This document shows positions 13,101-21,563 of a stretch of 64,000 nucleotides of DNA, in pieces. The DNA comes from Oopsacas minuta (taxonomy: Eukaryota > Porifera > Hexactinellida > Lyssacinosida > Leucopsacidae): assembly GCA_024704765.1 (NCBI GenBank), contig JAKMXF010000354.1, positions 496,690-560,689 of the forward strand, in the 5' to 3' direction. Under the pieces are notes generated by a model. That model made no database searches. It worked only from the letters and a program-made list of their open reading frames with translations, and was not told where the DNA came from. The first letter of the stretch is position 1, and each line of letters begins with the position of its first letter. The position numbers and the translations under genes were made by a program.

Positions 13101-16100
13101 CAAATGCAAAACAAACCAAATTCACAACTTCGACCGCAACAGCATCCAAACATGATACCTCCTACAAGCTACACTTTACCAGCTAATGATACAAATGGGC
13201 AGTTCATAACTCAAACTACGAAATCAGATCCTACTCATACAAGATTGGCTTTAGACTCGATTTTATTACAAAGAAAATCATTGAACGATCAAATGTATAA
13301 TCCACAGCTAATGCAAAATGATCAGTATCAAACAAGTCAAACAACGAACCAGCAAAGAGTTGTGTCTACACAAACTAACATGGTACACAAACTGCCAACA
13401 GATTATACCCAAAACCCAGCACTTTATTACACACAACAGCCACAAAATATGCAGTTTCCTTCTTACAACAAGAGCTATCCTATTCAAATGCAACATAGAG
13501 ACAAAATATCTGCTGTAACAACACGAGAACAAATGACAGGAACTGTTCATACAGGAGATACGTTACAGAAAAATAACCTCCCTCAGGTACAAATGCAACA
13601 TAATCCTCAATATCAGTACACGAAAGTAAAACACCAATACAACGATAACCCTGTTCAGAATATTGGTTTGAATGGTGGCTATCAAAATACACAACAAATG
13701 TATTCAGTAAAACAGATGGAAAACAAACACGAAAATATTTATAAAAGGATGCCAAATTCGATCCAACAAGATGCGATTCAAGGGAGATCATATGTTCAGA
13801 ATGATAGCGTTATTAGCAATAATTTCGGTACAACACATTTAATGAGTCAGCCAAATTATGGTAATGGAATAACCGCGAAAAGTAATCAAATGGCAAATAC
13901 TCAAATACAAAGAACAGGTTACAAAACGATTCCTACGTTATATTCCAGGCAGTATGAGAATCAGAATCAGCTGATATCCACACAAGATCAGCAAAATAGC
14001 CTAAAACCTCTGACTACACCCAGGCCTACTACAATTCCTGATGAGAGTATAGCAAGTCAGGGACATCAATTCTACGATTTTAACAATAATAATACAGACT
14101 ATCAAGATGGTATTGCTATGAATAAACTCATAGATGTGATAGACAATGCAAATCTTTTAAATTATTCAGATCGCCCAGAAGCAGGGATACCTGTTCAACG
14201 AATAAAAGAATATTTGAAAATGACAGAAGTTAAGCATAATTTTCCAATGACGTCATCAGCTAACTATGGTTATACTCATCAAGACTTATCAACAAGAAAG
14301 AGACCAAATGATGCAAAGTGTGCTCACGTAGAGCCAACGAAAAAACAGACAATATTATCTCAATGCCCCGTAGGATATATGGATACGTTCGGTATGTATG
14401 AAAACTCACAGAATATCGGTTCTCCGTTGAATTTCAATGATCCATTAGTATACGAGATGAACCACACCTCTACTCAACAACAATTATATCATTCACGAAA
14501 CCTAAATATCCATCAATCTGGCTACCAATTAAACAATAACGAAATGAATCAGATAGTTCCTACTTCTAGCAGTTTACATTCCTCGCCTAGCTCGATTAGG
14601 AACAATGATTCTCCAGGTGTTGATCCGCTTGCTAAAAAGAGGAAAGATGATGACCAAGATTTTTCCACCAAAATAAGCGATGAAGGAACAATCTACAATT
14701 GGTAACAAATCACTCCTCACTCAAATTACACAAGCTTTCAGTTTACGCAATTATTACACATAAAATATAAATACATAGCAGATTTGTTATATAAATTTTG
14801 ATTTCAATTTTTATAATTTGATCATTGTGTATAATAATCAACCTTTTAATGTATATGATTTTATGGATGATCATCAATATGTACGTATACGTGTCACTTT
14901 TGTTTGAAAATAAATATTACTGTCAATTCTATATCTACATTTAATAAGCGTTTAACAAGTAAAGCTTAGAATATTTTGAAAACTAAGTGAGACACGGTAT
15001 CGAGTTTTGAGCTAAATAATCATTCTAGACTTTTGATATGATGAGACGCTATTATAATCTAATCAGACTAGAGAATTAGCGAGTTTGTCTACGTTGCATC
15101 TTAGGATCTGTGAAGAAATAGACACAATAGTGTCACTAGTGGTAACATAAAAATATCCATCGATCTTTGCCATATTCATTCAAATTTTCTTTTAACCGAT
15201 TAGATTCACTCTATAGATTTACGTATCTATTTACACAGACGATGCTATAAGAATTGCCCACTGAATTTACATAATAGATTGTTGCAATGCTGACATATGT
15301 ATAATATGCCTGGGTCTAATCATCAAAGAAATATACATTGCATCAGGTGAATATCCAACAGGTTTATCATTTATAACAGAATTAGCATTAAATGAATTAC
15401 CATTTCATAATCCATTAAAAGTGAGTAAAACAGGTAATAATTATCAGAATAACTATTATAGTATATCCCATCTTTGATTAGCTATGTGGATATGCTCTGG
15501 TTAGCATAAATTTTATGAATTAGGAGAATGAAATCTCGTGTGCACGTGTCTCAATCACTTTGCCGTGTTCAGTAATATTTATGCTGTAATATACAATTAA
15601 TAATTAAAATACACAAATATGTAATATGTAATAGTTTATTAAAACAGGGAGTCCTTTACAACAAATTCGCAAAAAGTTTACATACATATCAATTAACCAA
15701 ATATACGAATTGGTATATGACACAATTACAACAAATTGTAATGCGTATTTAATGGAAATTAAATCATAACTAAGTGTACCTTGTATATGTAATCTTTCAG
15801 AGAGCCTTCAGGGTTGAATTCCCTTAATATTAGTGCCCCTACTTCGCAAGGCAGTGCAAAGGTTGTTGGGTAAATGTAAGGATGCTGTGAATAGATAAAA
15901 TAAAGATGTATATAAAAATGAATTCATTCTAAGAGAAATTAGTAGTGTCAGTCGAGATGTTACGGGATTCAGGATAATCTTTTTATTTACAAGTAAAATT
16001 ATCAATTTTAATACTTTTCTTTTGTCTTGGTACAGGTAAATAAATAGTTAAGTCTTGCTGTTTGCAAAATATAATCAGCTACAAATCTGATGAATAATTA

Positions 16101-19100
16101 AACCATCAAATACAGCTCATATATATTGAAATGACGCTATATGATCCATATTAGTATAAAGAAACTAATTTGATTAGAGACATCTGCGTATCAAATAGCA
16201 GAGCCAAATCTAGCTGGACACAATGTGAATAATATGAGTCATAATTGCAATAATGGCCAATAAAATAATAGTACAATGTAACAAGATACATGCGATTTTT
16301 GTGTTGGGAATGCTTGTTACAGTTTTTGGAAATTTGTACTGCTAAATGTATTATGCGTAACTATTTTAATTTCTAGCTCATTGGGATAAAATAAAATATT
16401 ATTAATGAACATTCTATAAATAGATTAATTGAGAGAATATTAAAACCTCACTTCCTATCTCTAGTTTCATTAAGGAAGAGAAAGTACGAATAAAACAAAA
16501 TTGAAGTCTGTTTTTATAACCACAGTAAGAAAGAGATACGACATAGCTTTCAATTCGTGTATAATTGCAATTTTGTGTGGTTCGATTAATTCCAGGTCAG
16601 ATAACAGTTATCAAACTGGTTACATGAAAATCACACTGGTATAAGTATAAATTGTGTAACGTATAATGATTGCCCAATTTTGGGTTAGTCTGTTTCAGAT
16701 ATTATTGGAATTTTCAATAATTATAATGTATAGAAGTTATTAATATTAAAATAATCAATTAACAAGAGAGATAGAAGACATTTTGCAAAGAAGAAATAAT
16801 TACATATCATACCAACCTGGATGGTACATAAAGTTTTAAGTGCTGAATTTAATTCTCTCTCCCCTAAGGCGATATCTGGCCCATTCTCCACCTACATCCA
16901 AACATATAAAATAGTTTGTGAAAGAAAGGGAAAAATAAAATTGTGTAATTACCATGATAAGTATATGATCTGAGATTTTAGCGTCCACTTTAGATTTAGC
17001 TAATGAGTAATGCTTTCTCTGTCTCCAACCTAAACAGCAAGAAGGTATAAAATTCTCTAATTAAAGTTGTCTAGATAAATTATGATATAGCAAGTACTTA
17101 TTAGCTTACCAAAATCTTTAAGTGATTCCACTATTTGCCATTTTGGCTCAGATCTTAGTTGCATTGAAACATACTCGAGAGCTTCTTCTACAGGACAATA
17201 CACATTACGGATATTGGATTATGTGAGTTTTACTTCAGATGTGAGGGTATAAAATATTTATTTATTATAAATAAACATAAATACGAATAATAGGAAAAGT
17301 GTTAAGATAATCAAGCCATTGTAAATATATGTAAGTAGGAAGTATAGCAAATCACATATACTTAGGTTAACACAAATTCTAAAGTAAGTATATACAAATT
17401 GAACGGTATACAAGTGTGTTAGTTTACCATGCATCCTCTCTAAGAAATGAGCTGGATCGAAGAAGCTTTGTACGATAAGAGCGTTGGCAATAGCAGGATC
17501 TTGTGTTATGTGGTCAATAAATGTCTAGAAATGAGATTAGCATTAATAATAGATATCAAAGCTCTCTATAATATATGACAACCTGTAATCTTAACTGTCT
17601 ATCTTGAATAAAACTTGGATCCATATTTCCAAAAAACTTTTTAGGAGGAAGAGGGTGTGTAATACCGAAAATCTATAATATATCTCAATAATTACTGGCA
17701 ATATTCGTCAAATTAGAACATTGCAAGATTGCTTATATATTATTCAACGATTACTTCGTAATCACAGCTGTTAACTAGGTACAAAATTCAATTATATTTC
17801 CTGCAATCAGATAGCAGGTGTATGTATATTAGAGAAAATTCATTAATAATTAACAGGAAATACGTAGATGTGTAATACATCTACAAATGATTAATAATAC
17901 TATTAGTAATGTATACCCCAGGCTGTCCCGGTAACTGAAAAATGATTAGTGTATTTAGTTTCACTGTTTCAGTGACATTATGATGCAACAGGAGTTAACA
18001 GAAGGTAGTGGCGTCTCCTGAATTACCAGGCAGATTACAATAAAAATTTTCAGAAATATACAATACCACACAACACTGTTACATATGTATTACATCAGAA
18101 ATAGTATTTGGGTACATTAATATCACTAAAACACATATGTAATATTATACACATAAATTACTAACTCAAGGTAAATTTGAGACGTACTATTAGTTTCTGA
18201 TTCAAGTCATTGAAATCGCTGTAACGTTTTAATATCTAGAAAAATAATGATATCATAACGGAAGTTATGGTAATGTATTGTAACTGAGTCATTTCTTCTA
18301 CAGAATTGGTATTAGAATCAGAACTGAAAGAGCAACACAAATACATTAAAATAATTTAGAATACATATATAGTATCTGGCGGAGTTTCAGTGTATTAACA
18401 AGTGATATATGTAATTATATTTAGTTAACTGGGATAAATTGATGAATTGATAATTATCAATATATTACAGAATAGTAATAGTTCAAGAATGGCAGATAAG
18501 AATCCAATAGTTCCAGAACAGATAGAAGATGATGACCTAATGGATGCATTCATACAAGCAGCGAACAGAGATTCTAATCGTCTAACAGAGGATAACTGGG
18601 AGAAAGAGATAGAGCAGGTTCCGTTATTTATGACTAAACCAATTGATCCTAGTCAGGAGCTGAGTCCTGAAATAGCTGCTATTCAATCACTCATTTACGA
18701 TAATGAAGATCCAAACGAATCTGCTAGAGCTTACAAAGATGAAGGAACAAAATTCTTCAAAAAGACTCAATACAAGAAAGCAATAGACTCATACAGTGAA
18801 GGATTGAAACATGCAGCTGATTCAGATCTGAGAGCTCAGCTGTTGAATAACAGAGCTGCATCGCAAGCTTATCTAGGTAACCACTTACTAATTAACTAAC
18901 ACACTTATGCTGTTATTTTCCTTTAATATCTACTAAAACATTGCTTGGCATTAAATTCTCAATTTAGCTTACAATGATTGAATATTACTTTCGTATTTCA
19001 AATAGAGTTGAGAAGAATGTAATCAATTTAGTTTGTATCATGCAGGTAACCACGGGAAGGCTCTTGAAGACGCTACAGAAGCGATTAGCTTGATGTCTGG

Positions 19101-21563
19101 CTATGTGAAAGCAATGAGTAGGTGTGCTATGTCCTACTATGAACTGAAGAGGTGGGATGAAGCAATAGAGTGGTGTAAGAAGGTATTGTCCAGACAGGAG
19201 GGAGATGAAAAAATGTTAGAACTCAAAATGAGATGTGAGACGGAGAGAAATAAAGAGGATAAGAATAAAGAGAGAAGAATACTCCACAGAGAAGATAGAC
19301 TTATAGAAGATAACAAAATAATAGAATTGATATTTTCACATGGGATAAAGGTAGGAGGTAGTATAAATGGTCTCAGCACAACTCACTTAGAGAAACAGGG
19401 GCAATACAAAGTTATGATTGATAGTGATGGTAGTCTGTGCTGGCCAGTAATGTTGTTATACCCAGAAACACAGCAATCAGATCTTATTTCTGAGTTTAAT
19501 GAGAAATCTACATTAGGGGATCAATTGGAGGTTGTCCTATCTGAGGCTCCGGCCTGGGACACAGAGGGCAAGTATACGATGGAACGAGTGAGGGTAGCAG
19601 TGTACATGGAAGCAGAGAAGAAGTATTACAACGCCAGAATGAATCAGAGCTTGTTATCAATTCTTAAACACAAGAGCTATGTACTCACTTCATTAGTGCC
19701 TACGTTGCATTTGTATTGTAAGAAGTAAGATAAGGTCAGGAAATGATGTAACGTATGTGATACTGAAAGAATGAGTCAATTATTAATTCATTATTTGAAT
19801 GAATAGTGTATATTATGTCATGGGAGGAATTAAAGTAATGAGAATGGTAAATTTGTATTTTCTAAAAGGAATTCCAGAATTCAGAGAAAGTACACAATCT
19901 TCTTGTGATAATTAATGGATACAATTAGTATCAGTGAGTTAATTCCCTAATATTGTAAGCGTGCGTACACTCTTTTATCACCTTTCTTCAAATAGTATAA
20001 AATAGTTTGATGTCTGCTTTGATCAGATTTATAGGTAAATAATTGAATACGTAATATAGTCAGCTAAATAGTCAAACTAGCGTAACCTCACATCAATAAA
20101 TGCACAGTGTAATCAAATCAATATTTGGCGAAATACAGCGTTTGATAATAAGTAAATTTCCATGTGTATACTTGAGAATTATCAATATACGTCCATAAAC
20201 TGCAACATATCTACTAATCTGAATTAGTTAACTGAGGTATTGGGAAAATTATATGTAATGCGTATAAGATCTTAGCTGCAATTTGGAGACGTCAAATCTG
20301 ACAGGCACATCATATATCAGAGCAAATAATGTGCTTACACAATGCTTATATGTGGCTTACAAAACAAAATTTATAATATATAATTATAAGAGTTGAGTGA
20401 ATTTACGCCCATGCTGCAAAGAAATTTTCACTACAAATATCTATACAGATACGGGGTCAGCCATATGATTGATTATATCTTTCATTGAATATGTAATACT
20501 TATTTAAGATATGATCAAAGGAATCATTTCACCAAATCATATAATGCAATAACTGTAATCTTAAAATATTATTAACTTATTTAAATCAGATAAATATATT
20601 TATTTTAAAATATTACCTCATATTAATTACAAAATCTAGAAATATCTAATAAATAAATACCTTCCACGTGTTCTCAGGGAAAGGGCCTCTCTGTACAGTG
20701 ATTTCATATTCCTGTTAAGATTGCATATGAATGTAATGATAAGATATAATGTAATCAAGCATGGGAAAATTTGTTTACAAAAATATTTTTTAACAGAAAC
20801 TCATTGAAAATACGTATTTTAGCACTTAACGTATATGACCTTAAGCTGAAACTGAAAAATATACAAAGTAATACTTTATCAATTCTAAATATAATATTAA
20901 AACAAAGCTAATTTAAGAAAGGAAGGTATTTTACCGGAGTATAGTTATAACTGACTGGTTACAACTGGAGTTTACAGTACGTATATGATAATTACTGTTC
21001 ATCAAAGAATATACAATTCAATTAGTGGATAAACAGTCGAGGACATAGTAAACCAATAATAACATATAAGTCAGCAAAGTAAATATGTATACGACATAAA
21101 TTGCATCCGGAATATAATGATCGTAGCTTTAGTAATGTCACAGCTAAATGTTAATGGAAATCTTGTGAGTATTATTTCACTGGATTAGAAGTGTGTTTAA
21201 TTAGCTAATTATTTGCAGAAACATTGCCATCTATTAGAGTTATTTAATACCATTAGTTGACGAAAAATTTAATTTAGAATGTAATAATTAACTGCTATGA
21301 GTCTGTAACTATACCAAGCATGTTATCATTGTTATTTATTACAAACAACACCATATCACATTGTAAAGTTCAAAGATTTGTCTTCAACTTTCTTGTTTAG
21401 AAATTGTTATAATTCTCATTTTATTATTCCATTAAATAATTAACAGAGTTTCAAAACCACTCACCACAAATGATTTGAGAACAGAATAGCTAGAAACTGT
21501 GCATTTAAGAGGCAGGGCTTCATCCGTCATTGGAGTATTGCCCTGTATATTGTTGGTAGCCAT
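4132..21563 (-). CDS. PXK: PX domain-containing protein kinase-like (PXK), 21 exons, hosts nested genes
   Basis: Reconstructed exons: 21465-21563, 20661-20711, 18188-18235, 17583-17672, 17428-17524, 17110-17187, 16953-17029, 16817-16891, 15780-15884, 11773-11868, 11604-11640, 11464-11509, 11189-11267, 10689-10810, 10294-10410, 6071-6125, 4806-4883, 4647-4730, 4484-4595, 4356-4415, 4132-4301. All phases agree and the sum is 1776 nt (591 aa; human PXK has 578). The PX domain is in exons 2-5 (R-Y-S-D-F and L-P-P-K-K motifs). The kinase-like domain is in exons 6-16: the usual HRD loop is G-H-I-H-A-G-N and DFG is T-D-L-E, so it looks like a pseudokinase, as in the family. The A-C-K-N-G-M-P segment in exon 15 and T-K-L-K-D-A-L in exon 17 match PXK. 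A basic stretch and a C-terminal WH2-like actin-binding motif (L-K-K-A-E-T) end the protein. PXK binds endosomal phosphoinositides and is linked to receptor trafficking. Exon boundaries may be off by a base or two; the exon 19 acceptor is chosen to keep frame. Confidence 0.92.
4979..5755 (-). CDS. SKA1: Spindle and kinetochore-associated protein 1 (SKA1), nested in PXK intron 16
   Basis: A 258-residue single-exon protein (human SKA1 has 255). SKA1 forms the Ska complex with SKA2 and SKA3 and couples kinetochores to depolymerising microtubules. Residues 1-95 are heptad-rich and would form the coiled-coil dimer part. A basic, proline-rich linker follows at about 105-135. The C-terminal part (about 140-258) matches the winged-helix microtubule-binding domain, including the conserved Y-V-R-G-R-M segment near 154 and the L-R-H-H-H-L-I-K-E-I-R-G end. 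It lies wholly between PXK exons 16 and 17 on the same strand, so PXK pre-mRNA must read through its polyadenylation signal. Its ATG is 128 bp from a divergent small ORF. Confidence 0.9.
   Translation of the reverse strand: MASPKYETDLQTISMEDLVHNLTAKMEILVESISVLSCKSTPEFNTDLQELEQVLESQEDMTVEFNRRIDELHSQTSELGELLESVQEENRLYKHALDHLPAIPIEKPKIKQQPNPPTTQNNSLPQIKKTRSTKQVSRIGLLTEDEFNKTPAYVRGRMGYQKFTMFVEKLQTVLDEKYKIASLHPSKIPMSKIKYYHDCKDAETAETKGGYFFIEEDLKILANLVLDPTLRTVLTILRHHHLIKEIRGNKLVRYLVLE
5884..6099 (+). CDS. Small histone-fold-like protein (possible CENP-type), uncertain
   Basis: A 71-codon ORF with a helix-rich composition. Residues 24-65 look like a histone fold: a hydrophobic long helix (I-L-T-Q-R-F-V-C-L-L-V), a connecting R-x-I-R-H-V-D-I-I loop and a last short helix. 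The length is close to the small centromere histone-fold proteins CENP-W and CENP-X, but I cannot assign it to either. It is divergent from SKA1 with only 128 bp between the start codons, so the two may share a promoter. The last 29 nt overlap PXK exon 16 on the opposite strand. It could also be a chance ORF. Confidence 0.4.
   Translation: MEKDITNANNLLPKIQITSPTHYGLDITILTQRFVCLLVRVGWESAKNYTREIRHVDIINYLLSKSVFPSD
6225..10073 (-). CDS. LRRIQ1: Leucine-rich repeat and IQ domain protein 1 (LRRIQ1), nested in PXK intron 15
   Basis: A single large exon. The frame is open from 10223, but I place the start at 10073, where M-S-K-T-Q-N begins a polar sequence; the upstream 50 codons are hydrophobic and poorly protein-like (1282 aa from this start). 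Five IQ calmodulin-binding motifs of the I-Q-x-x-W-R-G type lie at about residues 230-380. About ten leucine-rich repeats with L-x-x-L-x-L-x-x-N spacing follow at about 580-840, then three more IQ motifs at about 950-1020 and a disordered Ser/Asn/Lys-rich tail. This IQ-LRR-IQ order is that of LRRIQ1, a protein of ciliated cells in vertebrates; its molecular role is little known. The whole gene sits between PXK exons 15 and 16 in the same orientation. Confidence 0.88.
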   Translation of the reverse strand: MSKTQNPFLWALKRLKDTFIATSNETDQLVREAEIICKPSVYDQKLEKKLNLCLENDNSQILLDQAKEEIETFSLALHKVDNSETVENASPIQHVINSTSAILKDTAELVPCDTRPESHVLSLVNNVTTGSPTEEPFQNSNVSHDRPAISLSEVISSPHLDLDNCQLSVANESINTDISNPQYISNKDTSPNSFTYDDNPMSLTEELDKLRERFIEERESIINARTAFQHNLYSSATTKIQTQWRGYQMYKLYYPQIRNKYHLKIRCIIKLQSFYRRSIALRLFRNLVRDRSRNTASVVIQNWWRVCMAKNVHKKLIQANELKKHRSAVLIQSLWRMYQCRITYFKLLSQRHRIIDATIIIQTLWRGNVARKMYSMLLLKTRKQEFHNNTLEESVQSASPSVTQSQDINCSIVQEMNTRDIDTVASNTTREDSIDSSRVELCESLGKVSPTQQELLSPGQMHPKSIINRSHTNMHNTSQEIAIPLDMDIIPASISIPSLPEEDINPHRILLLLEELRLNWLKVHSLWKDSSLSPIRSKNIPADPIPTHYKPLSHSHLTDYSSVNTPLHQITRVVVNEVKYPVDLSCLVKVPNLLTLSLCHCPAVSLEGIQHVPNLTHISLQHCGLTTFNLKGLHNIYYIDLSHNRVSVLKSIVKNSRVIECVMNCNRLVHFGEIIRFVNLQKLFVDKNLLVRGDGLQNLRSLVELSCTHNHLSEIPQTSFSPLLQTVDLSGNNLKTVSMLYHPLLSVLRLDDNNITDLEPLQQAYLPSLQILTLNGNSIYILVNLSALVMLERLEIKFNYLDNLNSLLDCLRENYRLNILELDGNPVTQEIEYRESIQRQIPCLEKLDSWEITLASDMKGNMYNIPRNDFIEMIDRQIEERNTLQTKQLITITELENYLFKNSDSIRNLLNTRIQHSRETYKLAVHHLREHEYYGTGEAEVLLKNESTHDITYSILVIQSYTRGYLARLSYRNISKSAVVIQKYLRGNYVRKRYNIRLKEVKTAVLVIQAYFKGWWVRSRLSEALRSLEDMNDSDGDDIEQLCVATWGDKPISGACIELPKTPIGFYDEIMESYTRVNPNQSNCSANGLTLPNIQTPIHRDLSDTDRNLRMAWPSRNSSNTTVASNRTDNLTNESSCSSIQQHDSSDKIKELNDPWFLNNEQSIALFNKRAKKFKQGKKKKDERNIFQDPLKRLEKLQTGSKSNSNSIKKRVTPIPSRLSSCSLSSHNSSIDLIFKWSNTNQKSERDKIKSENTSKGNFLPKIPSRIRAGNSPQLMSDIDSP
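10585..10652. mobile_element. Short MITE-like element, same family as at 49310
   Basis: The ends form an imperfect inverted repeat (GGTTAATACGAACA on the left, TTCGTATTAACGAGGTTA on the right). The inner CGTCCG and ACGAGGTT segments match the element at 49310-49465. It lies in PXK intron 14. The CCTCGTTAATACGAAC end resembles those of pogo/Tc1-type elements. Confidence 0.55.
11995..12300 (-). CDS. Unrecognised 101-codon ORF inside PXK intron 9
   Basis: A minus-strand ORF with a balanced, protein-like composition (Trp, His, Pro, Cys and few low-complexity runs). It is not part of the reconstructed PXK frame: exon 9 joins exon 10 in phase without it. I recognise no motif. It could be an alternative exon, a remnant of another gene, or chance. 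Confidence 0.2.
   Translation of the reverse strand: MISQLRVLNNGTWDKPSYSVELLHFIKHYSVAYNYESQPRNLQIYILNLLKYHFLINYGPSGLIHDFCDDTQINLTASNSGFPSDKTYPSNSYNISDVWSS
12681..12722 (+). promoter_or_regulatory. CCAAT and TATA-like promoter of the Q/N-rich gene
   Basis: ATCCAATC at about 12681 and a TATATATATAAG stretch at 12711-12722 lie about 50-85 bp before the ATG at 12768. This fits a TATA promoter inside PXK intron 9, firing opposite to the host gene. Confidence 0.4.
12768..14705 (+). CDS. Gln/Asn-rich, prion-like disordered protein, nested antisense in PXK intron 9
   Basis: An intronless 645-codon ORF. The protein is dominated by Gln, Asn, Thr, Tyr, Met and Ser with no signal peptide, membrane segment or recognised fold. 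Q/N density is high over about residues 30-450, with a moderately complex region at about 450-560. Short basic clusters at about 507 (R-K-R-P) and 625 (K-K-R-K) could be nuclear localisation signals. Such composition is found in prion-like proteins, RNA-granule components and transcriptional coactivators. I cannot name the family. It lies wholly between PXK exons 9 and 10 on the opposite strand and has its own TATA-like element. It may be lineage-specific or derived from retroposition. Confidence 0.75.
   Translation: MSQEQKNYPSDSTKIPMFGPTGSGRDNTYMGGTLPPFHKAANNIDAKHISLMPNQIPKNNYQDKSIKYFTDNKTLDGHTKPNDKLRGLIENKRQDGVIDLTGGNVATGHQIQMQNKPNSQLRPQQHPNMIPPTSYTLPANDTNGQFITQTTKSDPTHTRLALDSILLQRKSLNDQMYNPQLMQNDQYQTSQTTNQQRVVSTQTNMVHKLPTDYTQNPALYYTQQPQNMQFPSYNKSYPIQMQHRDKISAVTTREQMTGTVHTGDTLQKNNLPQVQMQHNPQYQYTKVKHQYNDNPVQNIGLNGGYQNTQQMYSVKQMENKHENIYKRMPNSIQQDAIQGRSYVQNDSVISNNFGTTHLMSQPNYGNGITAKSNQMANTQIQRTGYKTIPTLYSRQYENQNQLISTQDQQNSLKPLTTPRPTTIPDESIASQGHQFYDFNNNNTDYQDGIAMNKLIDVIDNANLLNYSDRPEAGIPVQRIKEYLKMTEVKHNFPMTSSANYGYTHQDLSTRKRPNDAKCAHVEPTKKQTILSQCPVGYMDTFGMYENSQNIGSPLNFNDPLVYEMNHTSTQQQLYHSRNLNIHQSGYQLNNNEMNQIVPTSSSLHSSPSSIRNNDSPGVDPLAKKRKDDDQDFSTKISDEGTIYNW
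18489..19728 (+). CDS. TTC4: Tetratricopeptide repeat protein 4 (TTC4), nested antisense in PXK intron 2
   Basis: Two exons, 18489-18876 and 19046-19728, join in phase to 356 codons (human TTC4 has 387). TTC4 (yeast Cns1) is an HSP90/HSP70 co-chaperone. The N-terminus has the family's D-D-L-M-D-A-F and W-E-K-E-I-E-Q-V-P-L-F-M segments (residues 15-55). Three TPR motifs cover about 80-195, starting with Y-K-D-E-G-T-K-F-F-K. The C-terminal wheel-like domain carries W-P-V-M-L-L-Y-P-E at about 266 and a W-D segment. The start at 18489 was preferred over an in-frame upstream ATG at 18447 because it begins the conserved acidic N-terminus. Both ends lie between PXK exons 3 and 2. Confidence 0.92.
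18877..19045 (+). repeat. TTC4 intron flanked by a 9-bp direct repeat
   Basis: GGTAACCAC occurs exactly at the 5' splice site (from 18876) and again at the 3' splice site (from 19045). Splicing removes one copy. A duplicated splice-site sequence like this is what intron gain by end-joining or insertion with target duplication would leave. Confidence 0.6.

Noticed and set aside
13308..13791. Several ORFs overlapping the Q/N-rich gene
   Set aside because: Shadows in other frames of a low-complexity coding sequence.
18447..18488. TTC4 upstream start
   Set aside because: The 14 extra residues are Ile/Asn/Ser-rich and come from AT-rich leader. The conserved acidic start follows the second ATG.
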